Shown piece after piece: positions 27,236 to 37,026 of a DNA stretch of 64,000 bases. The notes under the pieces are model-generated. The model was given only the letters and a program-made list of their open reading frames with translations, ran no database searches and had not been told where the DNA came from. Source of the stretch: Glandiceps talaboti. Taxonomy: Eukaryota; Hemichordata; Enteropneusta; Spengelidae. Position 1 is the first letter of the stretch; each line of letters starts with the position of its first letter. The translations under genes and the position numbers were made by a program. The stretch is taken from contig NC_135569.1 in NCBI RefSeq assembly GCF_964340395.1, forward strand, positions 8,266,540 to 8,330,539, written 5' to 3'.

Positions 27236-28097
27236 TGTATGTATGTATCTTTGTATGTGTATGTGTGTATCCCTGTATCTATCTATCTATCAATATCTAT
27301 CTATCTGTCTTGCCAGTCTATCTATCTATTTAGGTAATATAGATATATGTATATATGTATCTATGTTACATTTAAAACCTATATCTGTCCAAGGATAGAG
27401 ATACAGAGTTCACGTCGTGTTGATATCAGATAAATCTACCTATCTGTGTTCCAGCTAACAATACAAACCGGTGTATAGAGTCTAACAATACGTGCAGTGA
27501 CAACACGTAGTAAAGGCTATGATCTTTGACATAAAGCAAAGAGGTACTTTATCAAGAATCTACGACTCGCACCATGGCAACCATAAACATTCCTTTTCTA
27601 GAACCAAATCACATGTCAGCGATCGAGGACATATTCACTGTTGAATTGTGTTGTACGCCGTATCTACTGTACTCAACTGTACAGTAAGAATACCTATTCA
27701 CGTATATAACGGTGACAAAGCATGTATCTGTATAGTGACGTACCGTTATTTAGCGATTACTGCCATACAAACTCGCACTAGTAATCTCTGCCTTGCCCAC
27801 TTTCTGAAGGCAAGCCTCAGGCTCAAATCTATTGTGTATAATAGTGCCTATAGGTTATAAGTTTTATGTTGAGTTACACACCATGACAAAAAAACACACC
27901 ATTGGTTGTGTGTTATCAGCTTATCCCATTCCTACATTTTCAATTACTTTGTAGATTGTCGACGCTTATCACAATGTTTGACATGTGTACGTACACCTAC
28001 TTAAGTAATTGGGTTCGCTTTGTCACACACGAGTTTTTGTAATTGATGGCATTAATATTCTAATAATACATGTTAGATTAATTTAGTCGAGACTTAC

Positions 28098-28436
28098 TGA
28101 TACTCTGTTTGCCCGCAACAATTCCTCGGCTCTCGCCATAATCGCCGCTCTCCGTTCTCGTTGATCTAAGTAACGATCCATTGATCGGCTATGAGATCGT
28201 GACGGCAGTTTGATTTCAATCGGAATAGTTACTCCATTGTGTGAATCAAATCCCGGATCGCTGTAAGAATCCCGTAGAGAGTGATTAGGGTTGACTGCTA
28301 TACCAACTTCCACGGGTTTTCTGTAATGTTCGTCGTCGCCAACCGCTGTAGTTATAACTTCTGTACCATTAACAACGCGAGGCGCGACGCTGTATTTGTT
28401 ACCATGTATGAACACATTAACATTACGCCCTTCCAT
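28098..28436 (-). CDS. Candidate first coding exon, unrecognised (possibly doublecortin gene)
   Basis: The ATG at 28436 opens a 113-codon frame that ends in phase 0 at a strong GTAAGT donor (28092-28097). It reads MEGRNVNVFIHGNKYSVAPR..., then DPGFDSHNGVTIPIEIKLPS and a charged, probably helical end (RERRAAIMARAEELLRANRV). I recognise no domain. The phase fits the exon at 16115-16297 if that exon uses its CCAG acceptor. VNVFIHG here and IKIKIHG in the exon at the left window edge are faintly alike. The frame is clean and the codon use looks coding, so a real exon is likely; its gene is inferred from strand and phase only. Confidence 0.6.
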
Positions 28437-29706
28437 TCTTAGCTTTCATTTACACCCAGCAGACGAAGGAGTTGCCAATATTTATACACTCCATCCATGT
28501 GTAAGTATGTTGTCGGGGTTTTAACGTGCGGTTAAAATTTTGTAGTAGCCGGGTTACCGCTCGCCTCTCCACTACAACTATCTCGCGATGTATGTATTGT
28601 GTGTATAGCTCTCCACCTCGGTCATGCCTCGACAATTACAAACACAGTTGACAGTGTCAACCCAATGACACACTTAACGTTACCATGAGAACGAAGGTGC
28701 GATGGCGTACGTGTGAGGAAATACACTCTTATATGACATCGATCATAGTTCAGTTTATACCATCAGAATGACTGTTTGGTTAGGATGGAATTTAACGAAA
28801 CATTAAATCAAGCTCGGTGATCTCAACTCAGGTGGTTAGTGTCAATTCTACTTGCTATTGTTTAAATAGCTATACAGTATGAGTATAAATTCCAATCACA
28901 GATTGACCGTTATTCAGGGTCATCAGATTTGACGTGAAGAATGTTTTTTTTCTCTCTCACTAACTCTTGTCATCAGCGTTTGTTTCTGAACCGAGACGAT
29001 GACGAATGAACTGTATATTTTATTAGTTATGTGTAGCATATCGATACATTTCACACCTGTGAAATGATGATTACAAGGCTGAATATGTAGAGGGCGCTAT
29101 ATCGATGTGCGTCAGTCGACGCCGACGCTATGCACAGATCTATAGTTTGGAGTTAATATATTTTAAAACCCTACCTCGACTATTTAAGTTTCAGGTTCGT
29201 GCAGCAAAAATACAAACCAAAACCAGTTTCAAATTTAAATTAACACAGTGAAAATACTATAGGGTAATATCACTTGGCAGAGCGCATACCTTCCAATCGC
29301 CAATACCGAGCAGTCTGAGCAATGTTAGGGCGCACAATGTGATGTGTTATCAAAAACCCCATGATCTGAGCAAAACCCAAAAGGGGATGCCCTTAACAGG
29401 GGTTGGCACTCGATGAGTGATGCTAGTATTGCCAAGTTCGGTTCTCCATCTATAACAAATAATATTGATTTAAACTCCTATATTAGTTATTACATGCATG
29501 TAATAATTTGTTCTTCAAACGTGATCTTCAACTCTAGAGGGCGCCATCACGGGAGAGAGAAAGGGCAAGAGGGAGGGAGAGCGATTTTTGTCGTACGAAT
29601 CTGCCGAAGAATGAATCATGATCAAACTGTAATTTGGTACCTGTCTAGTATTTTGATGTTTAGCATTTCTAAATATAATGTCTTCCTGATATATGCCATG
29701 TATGTA
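28437..29706. other. Intergenic DNA
   Basis: No gene is recognised. It probably includes the promoter and 5' untranslated region of the minus-strand exon at 28098-28436. Confidence 0.4.
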
Positions 29707-29778
29707 TCCCATGTGGTCTAGTGGTTAGGATTCGTGGCTTTCACCCACGCGGCCCGGGTTCGATTCCCGGCATGGGAA
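29707..29778 (+). tRNA. trnE-UUC: tRNA-Glu (anticodon TTC)
   Basis: A full 72-nt cloverleaf is present: acceptor TCCCATG/CATGGGA with discriminator A, a D arm with GGTCTAGTGGTTAGGA, anticodon loop CTTTCAC (TTC) and T arm GGGTTCGATTCCC. The internal A and B boxes are intact, and a TTTTT terminator follows within ten bases. The body is identical to the three minus-strand copies at 33.1-35.1 kb, but its flanks differ, so it is not part of that tandem array. Confidence 0.96.
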
Positions 29779-30278
29779 AATCATACTTTTTGTTACTATC
29801 TATCATTTTCTACCGTTAAAATACGGGGGTTGTTGTCAAGGTAACACTTTACGCATTTCAATTGTTGGCATTCGAATATCACACATTTGCTATTTTCAGT
29901 TTCCTCCTAGCAAAACGTGGATTGCTCTTGAGGTACCAGGACTAAATGTGCTGTTTTTTATTTCATTCTATGCATTTCTTTCAAGTAGTCTCTTTCATGT
30001 AATATTTATCGTTTTGTGAAAAACTAATGGTATCATAAAGAACTAATTTATTCATATTTCTGTGCATATTTAGGTCAGTAGGCTATTAATAATTACATTT
30101 CTTGACTGGAGGAGAATTTAGTAAAATTTCAACCCAGTGAACCAATTTGACCCACAGAATAAATACTGATAAGATATGGGTGACATCTCTCGATAATACC
30201 TCATATGGTAGACTTTCATGGTACAACCATATGGACATATGTTGTTTATATGATATGTACTGAGAAGAAAGGTTAGGT
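29779..30278. other. Spacer between tRNA-Glu and the LRR gene
   Basis: About 500 bases of AT-rich DNA. It must contain the LRR gene's promoter and leader, but no clear element is seen. Confidence 0.4.
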
Positions 30279-31850
30279 ATGGCTAGAAACAAAACTGGAA
30301 GTTCTATTTTTACTCTTGGACCTTTGTGTGTTCTGGTATATGTATTTCTGTATATGTTACCATGCACAGAAGCAACGGTGGGACGGGTACCAGCTGTTGT
30401 ACAGTGCTCGTCGATGTGCATATGTTCTCATGGCGGCAATGATGACAAATTATCAGTTGGTTGCTTCGACAGTGGTGCGTCTCTTTCATACGATGATCTC
30501 ATAGTTCCTCAGAATATCACAAAGTTATCTTTGTACTTGAACGGTGGTAGGACCCATCTACTAACTCACAAACTCTTTGCGGGAATCCCTTCAAATTCCC
30601 TACAAGAACTTGTTGTTAGAACTGATCATCATTTGGTGGTGGAGAGAGATGCATTGAGTGATTTAAAACGATTGTCGAGTTTGGATTTGGCTCAAAACTC
30701 TCTCAAGAGAATTCGTAGAAATACTTTCCGCGGTACTCTTCATCTGGAAACACTAGTTTTATCAAAGAACCAAATTGAAGACCTTGGAACCTCAGAATTA
30801 TGGGATAGTTTCGACTTCGACAACTTGAGAGTATTGAAGTTAGACCGTAATCGTATTTCCAACGTTCCTAACTATATTTTCTCACGTTTGCATCGACTAA
30901 CTGAACTCGACTTGGGATTTAACGCGATTTCGTCCATCGATGTCAATGCATTTAACGGACTACAATCAATCCGAAAAATTGTGCTGAGTGGAAATAGACT
31001 GACTGCAATACCGTCAATGGCATTAGCTAATATTCCGTTGCCTAATTTACATATTTTATGTATGGACAACAACAAAATTTCTTCGATAACCCCAAGTGAC
31101 TTGATGATGGAAAGTTTGGACGAACTACGGCATCTAAATATGTTGTACAACAAGATTGAATCTTTTGACGGTGATAGTTACAGAAGCTTCGCTGAACTCA
31201 AGAAACTGGAAGCTTTGATGTTTTCTTACGGAAACGATGGAAAGAATCATGTTCACGTTCCACATGGCGTTACACACCAGGATGGAGTTTGCAGGGTGAA
31301 AAAACACGGACATGTTGTCCAAAATCGACACCGGCAGTTGGGGGATACTGTTGTACTTAAAGGGTTAGACAACAGCGATGGTGTTACACACGATAGCGTC
31401 ATCGAAGACAAGGTTAAAGGGCAAGTGCACCGTGGACGGGACAGGAGAGGTGACGATACTAGTACTACTTCAGCTGCTCCATCGGTCGAACTGGGTACCA
31501 CCAGCAGTACCATGGCAACGTCAACGAATGAAACGACAACAAATACAAATACAGCAACATCGGAAACATCATCACCAACAACACCATCAACCAATCATCT
31601 GACATTATCTAAAACAAGTTTGTGGCCAACCACCACCGGAACAACTCAACGACAGAAGACAACTACTGTTACTCCGATGGTAACACTGCCACCAACGACA
31701 ACGTTTCCACAATATTACGAAACGAATTCTGCTGTAGTTGCCGCGGTAATAATAGTACTAGTAGCGGTGAGTTGTTGTATGGGGGTATCGATTTATGTCT
31801 TTCGTAGACGTCGTCCAGGCCTCGGGCGATACATCGAATTGAAAGCATAA
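30279..31850 (+). CDS. Type I membrane leucine-rich-repeat protein, intronless
   Basis: The single open frame codes for 523 residues. Residues 1-32 are a signal peptide with a hydrophobic core (PLCVLVYVFLYMLPC). A Cys-containing N-cap follows (VVQCSSMCICSHGG, with a later Cys). Leucine-rich repeats cover about residues 80-315, with clear units such as LSSLDLAQNSLKRIRRNTF, LRVLKLDRNRISNVPNYIF, LTELDLGFNAISSIDVNAF and LRHLNMLYNKIESF. A Thr/Ser/Pro-rich stalk (about 395-475) looks mucin-like and O-glycosylated. One transmembrane segment lies at about 484-508, followed by a 15-residue tail starting RRRRPG. It is probably a cell-surface adhesion or recognition protein; the ligand is unknown. No signalling domain is present. 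AATAAA at 32077-32082 may be its polyadenylation signal. Intronless LRR membrane genes are common in animals. Confidence 0.9.
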   Translation: MARNKTGSSIFTLGPLCVLVYVFLYMLPCTEATVGRVPAVVQCSSMCICSHGGNDDKLSVGCFDSGASLSYDDLIVPQNITKLSLYLNGGRTHLLTHKLFAGIPSNSLQELVVRTDHHLVVERDALSDLKRLSSLDLAQNSLKRIRRNTFRGTLHLETLVLSKNQIEDLGTSELWDSFDFDNLRVLKLDRNRISNVPNYIFSRLHRLTELDLGFNAISSIDVNAFNGLQSIRKIVLSGNRLTAIPSMALANIPLPNLHILCMDNNKISSITPSDLMMESLDELRHLNMLYNKIESFDGDSYRSFAELKKLEALMFSYGNDGKNHVHVPHGVTHQDGVCRVKKHGHVVQNRHRQLGDTVVLKGLDNSDGVTHDSVIEDKVKGQVHRGRDRRGDDTSTTSAAPSVELGTTSSTMATSTNETTTNTNTATSETSSPTTPSTNHLTLSKTSLWPTTTGTTQRQKTTTVTPMVTLPPTTTFPQYYETNSAVVAAVIIVLVAVSCCMGVSIYVFRRRRPGLGRYIELKA

Positions 31851-33145
31851 CTTTAAACAAAATATTGAAAAGTCAATAGATATAGAACCACAGTCGCTTG
31901 TAAACTGTTATTCCTTTCCTAAATGGTTTTATTCTTGTCTATGACGGTCCTAATACAGAACAATGACGTTATTATAGGGATTGGCGATATTCTTATAAAA
32001 TCGGTAGCGATGTCATACCCCCTACATACATACAACACTTTTTGTCACTTGTAATTGACTCGAGGATCTATTGACTAATAAACTTCCACCCCGACAAATA
32101 CAGCTTGAGTGCCAGTCTTGATAATCATGGTAACAGGTATTTGGTTTGCAGCCATCGATAATAGCAAACAAAAACTCTAGATTACTGGGAACCTAGTTTC
32201 GCTTGTCAGACTATGGATATATGCATCTTCCTCAAAGGGGGATGCCACTCCAGGAAAATGATGTATTTTCATAAGCTTTAGGTTCTGGAGCCATGATGAT
32301 GTCATTCCGTCCTCAAGGGGTACGTTGACCCGGCGATGTTTGAGGGCGCCCCATCACGGAGTACCTTACAGACTAGTAACACAGTACAGCGTATGTCGTA
32401 TGTTTGAGATAATTTGATAACATGACAGAGATAACTTGTTATAAATTATATTGCAAACGCAAATACGAAACGGACAATGAAACACGTGCCATATGGCCTA
32501 TAAATACAATGAATTTCTGTGACATTAATTTATATGGAATGTCCAATTATTTAATTTAGTTATGATTACTGACACTAAAATAACTGACATTTCGAATAGA
32601 GGGGCTATAGTGAAAGCTCAGTGGTCAGTGACGTCGGATTCTGAGCGACACTCAACTGATTCTAGGTCTGGTGGACGAAAACAATAAAAAAAATCACTTT
32701 GGAACGTGTACAATTTTAGCATTCACTTTTACTCACCAGTCTGTTCCCGAAATATTGGAAAGCTACTAGTGATTAATGTTTCTCAGTTTCAGAATATTAG
32801 TAATACAAAATGTACTTCCCCATAAAAACATTTTTTTTATGTATAATACCATTGTCTGACAGTTTTCTACAGTTACAAATAGTGCCTTGTCAGGTTTTCT
32901 TTTAAAGATGATTTCAATGATTAACAAATTTTTTTAACATATGTGAACCCTGGACTTGATGGCACCGTTCAACAGCGTCCATGTTTTCTCGAAAAGAAAA
33001 TGGAAGGGCAGATTTAAGAATGACCGGGTGGACAAATTGTCAGAAAAGAAAGGTCTTTGATGAATGAATAAGATATCGTTGCCGAGAAGGGGGAGAAATC
33101 CGTGTTTTTGGAATGAAAATACTCGAGAGTAGCAAAAGAGTATTT
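31851..33145. other. 3' region of LRR gene and spacer to tRNA array
   Basis: The stretch contains the probable LRR polyadenylation signal (32077-32082), a tRNA-derived SINE-like remnant (about 32602-32700) and, from about 32850, the first tandem tRNA unit. Confidence 0.5.
32602..32700 (+). repeat. tRNA-derived SINE-like remnant
   Basis: GGGGCTATAGTGAAAGCTCA, GTGGTCAGTGACGTCGGATT and GAGCGACACTCAACTGATTC resemble the tRNA-like head of marine invertebrate SINEs, with an A-box-like stretch and a decayed B box. An A-rich tail (AAAACAATAAAAAAAATC) follows. Confidence 0.4.
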
Positions 33146-33217
33146 TTCCCATGCCGGGAATCGAACCCGGGCCGCGTGGGTGAAAGCCACGAATCCTAAC
33201 CACTAGACCACATGGGA
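33146..33217 (-). tRNA. trnE-UUC: tRNA-Glu (TTC), array copy 1
   Basis: Complete 72-nt gene with the same body as the gene at 29707. Reading 3' on the minus strand, T-rich runs (ATACTCTTTTGC) give a Pol III terminator. Confidence 0.96.
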
Positions 33218-33501
33218 TATACATTATTTGATTTTCAGTATCAAAATTTGATAATGTAGTCACAAAATAAATGTGAAAACGAGATAGAAGTATAAATTGA
33301 ATAGTAAAGAATGGACTCTGTATACATGTAGATTCTCATTGTGTGAATGATACAGGGGTTTACCGAGAAACAGAAGTTTGGTATTTATTCATAATGAACC
33401 GTTTGGAAGATTGGTACGAGAAAATAGGCTGGAGAAAAGATACTGTGCAATTTGCAAATCATTTTTTTTTTAAATACACTGTAGTCGAATATTATTTATC
33501 A

Positions 33502-33605
33502 GCCGAAATAGCTCAGTTGGGAGAGCGTTAGACTGAAGATCTAAAGGTCCCTGGTTCAAAACCGGCGAACTTGTACGAGTTCGAGAACTATCCCGGGTTT
33601 CGGCA
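33502..33605 (+). tRNA. trnF-GAA: tRNA-Phe (GAA) with 31-nt T-arm insertion, copy 1
   Basis: Acceptor GCCGAAA/TTTCGGC with discriminator A, the D arm, the anticodon stem with CTGAAGA (GAA) and the variable loop are canonical and match animal tRNA-Phe as I know it. The gene is 104 nt long instead of 73. The extra 31 nt sit in the T loop at 33559-33589, between TTCA and ATC. They contain a perfect 6-bp hairpin, CGAACT/AGTTCG (33566-33571 with 33578-33583). Without them the T arm is CCTGG-TTCAATC-CCGGG. The insertion still leaves a B-box match at GTTCAAAAC, so transcription could persist. TTTT and TTTTTT terminators follow. It is either a non-canonically interrupted gene or an insertion-bearing pseudogene. 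Confidence 0.85.
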
Positions 33606-34074
33606 GTTTACTTTTGTCATTTTTTACCAAAGTATCGCGTATCTCAAAATATATTTTGCAACAACCTTCGAGATATTGGACGTTCATATCTTCATTTGGT
33701 GTTATTGTTTCCCCATAATATGTTTATGCACAACGTCATTGCCTGTTTTGTACAGGTAAATAGTACATTGTCAGATTTTAAAAAATTGGCAAATTTCAAT
33801 GATTAACAAATTTATTTTAACAAACCACGAACCTTGGACTTGATGGTATCGGTTTATCAATGCACATGTTAGACTGTAGTAACGTCATCCGTCCGGGCTT
33901 ATATCAGCGCGCCTGCCCTAATTTTCTCGCAAAGGACAGATTTAAGAATAACCGAGTGACTAAATTGGCAAAAAAGGTCTATGATGAATGAGGAAACGTT
34001 GCCTAGACGAGAGGGAGCAGTCCACATGTATGCCGTACGGAGAATAATCGATAGCTAGCAGCAAAAGTAGGATA

Positions 34075-34146
34075 TTCCCATGCCGGGAATCGAACCCGGG
34101 CCGCGTGGGTGAAAGCCACGAATCCTAACCACTAGACCACATGGGA
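34075..34146 (-). tRNA. trnE-UUC: tRNA-Glu (TTC), array copy 2
   Basis: Complete 72-nt gene, identical in body to the other copies. A TTTT terminator lies in the minus-strand 3' flank (CCTACTTTTGC). Confidence 0.96.
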
Positions 34147-34441
34147 TATACATTATTTGATTTTCAGTATCAAAATTTGATAATGTAATCACAAAATAAA
34201 TGTGAAAACGAGATAAAAAGTATACATTGAACAGTAAAGAATGGACTCTGTATACATGTAGATTCTCATTGTGTGAATGATACAGAGGTTTACCGAGAAA
34301 CAGAAGTTTGGTATAATTCAATAATTAATTAATTAATTAATTAATGAACCGATTGGAAGATTGGTAAGAGCAAATAGGCTGGAGAAAAGATACTGTGCAA
34401 AGCAATTTTTAAAATACACTGTCGTCGAATATTATTCATCA

Positions 34442-34546
34442 GCCGAAATAGCTCAGTTGGGAGAGCGTTAGACTGAAGATCTAAAGGTCCCTGGTTCAAA
34501 ACCGGCGAACTTGTACGAGTTCGGAGAACTATCCCGGGTTTCGGCA
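34442..34546 (+). tRNA. trnF-GAA: tRNA-Phe (GAA) with 32-nt T-arm insertion, copy 2
   Basis: The body is identical to copy 1. The insertion carries one extra G (AGTTCGGAGAACT), making it 32 nt and the gene 105 nt; the CGAACT/AGTTCG hairpin is unaffected. A TTTT terminator follows the gene. Confidence 0.85.
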
Positions 34547-35017
34547 GTTTACTTTTGTCACTTTTGCCGAAGTATCGCGTATCTCAAAATATTTTACAAC
34601 AACCTTCGAGATATTGTACGTTCATATCTTCATTTGGTGTTATTGTTTCCCCATAAAAGTTTTATGTAAAACGTCATTGTCTGTTTTGTACAGATAACAG
34701 TGCATTGTCATTTTTTTAAAAAATGGCAAATTTCAATGATTAACAAATTTATTTTAACAAACCACGAACCTTGGACTTGATGTATCTGTTCATCAATGGC
34801 CATGTTAGACTGTAGTGACGTCATCCGTCCTGGATTACATCAGAGCGCCTGCTCTAATTTTCTCGCAAAGGACAGGTTTAAGAATAACCGAGTTAGCAAA
34901 TTGGCAAAAAAAGGGTCTATGATGAATAAGGAAACGTTGCCTTGACTTGAGAGCAGTCCACGTGTTTTTCGTATGCCATATGGAAAATAATCGATAGCTA
35001 GCAGCAAAAGTAGGATA

Positions 35018-35089
35018 TTCCCATGCCGGGAATCGAACCCGGGCCGCGTGGGTGAAAGCCACGAATCCTAACCACTAGACCACATGGGA
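35018..35089 (-). tRNA. trnE-UUC: tRNA-Glu (TTC), array copy 3
   Basis: Complete 72-nt gene with the same body and a similar terminator context to copy 2. Confidence 0.96.
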
Positions 35090-35375
35090 TATACATTATT
35101 TGATTTTCAGTATCAAAATTTGATAATGTAATCACAAAATAAATGTGAAAACGAGATAAAAGTATAAATTGAACAGTAAAGAATGGACTCTGTATACATG
35201 TAGATTCTCATTGTGTAAATGATACAGAGGTTTACCGAGAAACAGAAGTTTGGTATTTATTCATAATGAACCGTTTGGAAGATTGGTACGAGAAAATAGG
35301 CTGGAGAAAAGATACTGTGCAATTTGCAAAGCATTTTTTTAAAAAAAATACACTGTAGTCGAATATTATTCATCA

Positions 35376-35479
35376 GCCGAAATAGCTCAGTTGGGAGAGC
35401 GTTAGACTGAAGATCTAAAGGTCCCTGGTTCAAAACCGGCGAACTTGTACGAGTTCGAGAACTATCCCGGGTTTCGGCA
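35376..35479 (+). tRNA. trnF-GAA: tRNA-Phe (GAA) with 31-nt T-arm insertion, copy 3
   Basis: Identical to copy 1 in both the body and the 31-nt insertion. TTTT and TTTTT runs follow (AATTTTGTCACTTTTTACC). Confidence 0.85.
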
Positions 35480-35573
35480 GTTTAATTTTGTCACTTTTTA
35501 CCGAAGTGTAGCACATCTCAAAATATTTTACAACCTTCGAGATATTGGAAGTTCGTCTCTTTATTTGGTGTTA

Positions 35574-35784
<211 letters not shown>

Positions 35785-36521
35785 TCATATGTTTTCATAC
35801 ACATTGCCTTAATTTACACAACTGACTACAGAACAATTTTGTTAACCAACCAATACTTAGCAATCTGTACTTTGGGAACATACAAAACAAAAGTTTGAAT
35901 CTCAAACAATTCTATATTTTCAGTAGATGTATTCACCAAAAGTAATCTCTGTTCTACAAGGGTTCCTTTTAAAAAAACAATAAACACACCAAATCATCTT
36001 CTGTATAGGGTTACTGTCAAACTGTGTGTGAAACACAAATTAGAATTCCATCCAGTCTGACCAGACTACTGTACATTCTTTGCTCATGTGTATGTCTCTG
36101 TATAGCACACGTCACATGACACAAAGAACATTATTTTTACCATGTTGCCCCTGACAACCAACCACTGTGACTTTGATTGCGATATGTGAAAATAAGATAC
36201 GAGGATGGAGTTGTAGAATGAATATCATGAAGGTATCACCACAGAGGGCGCCATGGTGTTAGTATGCGTTCACGTGCTTCATTGTGCATCCTTTACTTAG
36301 TTCCAAAAATATTCATCACTTTGGTGTACGTAGATGACATGAATTAAAAACTTAAGTTATAACACACAAGCAATTCCATTTTTTACGTTCAACTTTCTCT
36401 GTGTCATTGTAAACTATCCTCATCAGAATGACAAATTCCATAGCTGCAGCTCACCACTAGGTGGCGGTATAATCAGCCGATTATAGGTGTTCGGTAGTTC
36501 GTATTCTTATCTAATACATAT
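35785..36521. other. Spacer before MRPL40 3' end
   Basis: No gene is recognised. It includes one copy of a dispersed inverted-repeat family (36415-36490) and must hold the MRPL40 3' untranslated region. Confidence 0.4.
36415..36490 (+). repeat. Dispersed repeat family C, copy 1
   Basis: CCTCATCAGAATGACAAATT, then AGCTGCAGCTCACCACTAGG, then TGGCGGTATAATCAGCC. The reverse complement of the same series is at about 46535-46605 in POLE intron 6. Confidence 0.55.
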
Positions 36522-36828
36522 TTATTTCAAATCTTTGGTTATATCTACATATTCTCCATCTAAACCATCAAAACCTTTGATAGGTGGTGTACTGACAGGT
36601 CCCTTGCATTGAAATGGTATTAAAGTATTATCTATTTGGATGGCCAAGTCATAGAGCTCCTCAGATTCATCATTGAGTTCATCTAGGGCTTTTTGCTGTG
36701 CTTTCAATGCACGCTCCAGAACTTCTGTCTTACTCAGGTGTTGTTGGAATCTATAATGAGACCATTCTTTCTGTAGCAAGGCTCTTCTTTCACTCTCTTC
36801 AAATGTTATCTTGGGTACATGTCTCTTT
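36522..36828 (-). CDS. MRPL40: MRPL40 exon 4 (last)
   Basis: Starts after CTGCAG with one base completing an Arg codon. It runs KRHVPKITFEESERRALLQK to GLDGEYVDITKDLK and a TAA stop. The ITFEE.ERRALL block is the strongest match to the family. Confidence 0.92.
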
Positions 36829-36955
36829 CTGCAGGAAATTGAAAGATCATTTTTAAAAATAAAAAAGATCATATGGAAACTTTGCACTGGATTGACACTT
36901 GCATCTCACCAATTGGAACTTTGTACAGGGCCCTGACCTTTATCAATAATAAAAA

Positions 36956-37026
<71 letters not shown>

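Noticed and set aside
30872-31594. Minus-strand frames under the LRR gene
   Set aside because: Shadows of the coding strand; the plus-strand frame has signal peptide, repeats and membrane segment.
33559-33589. Archaeal-type bulge-helix-bulge intron at the tRNA-Phe insertion
   Set aside because: GGTTC before the insert can pair with GAACT at its end, but AGTTC inside competes for the same bases and I could not draw a clean two-bulge motif; the insertion is reported without claiming this mechanism.
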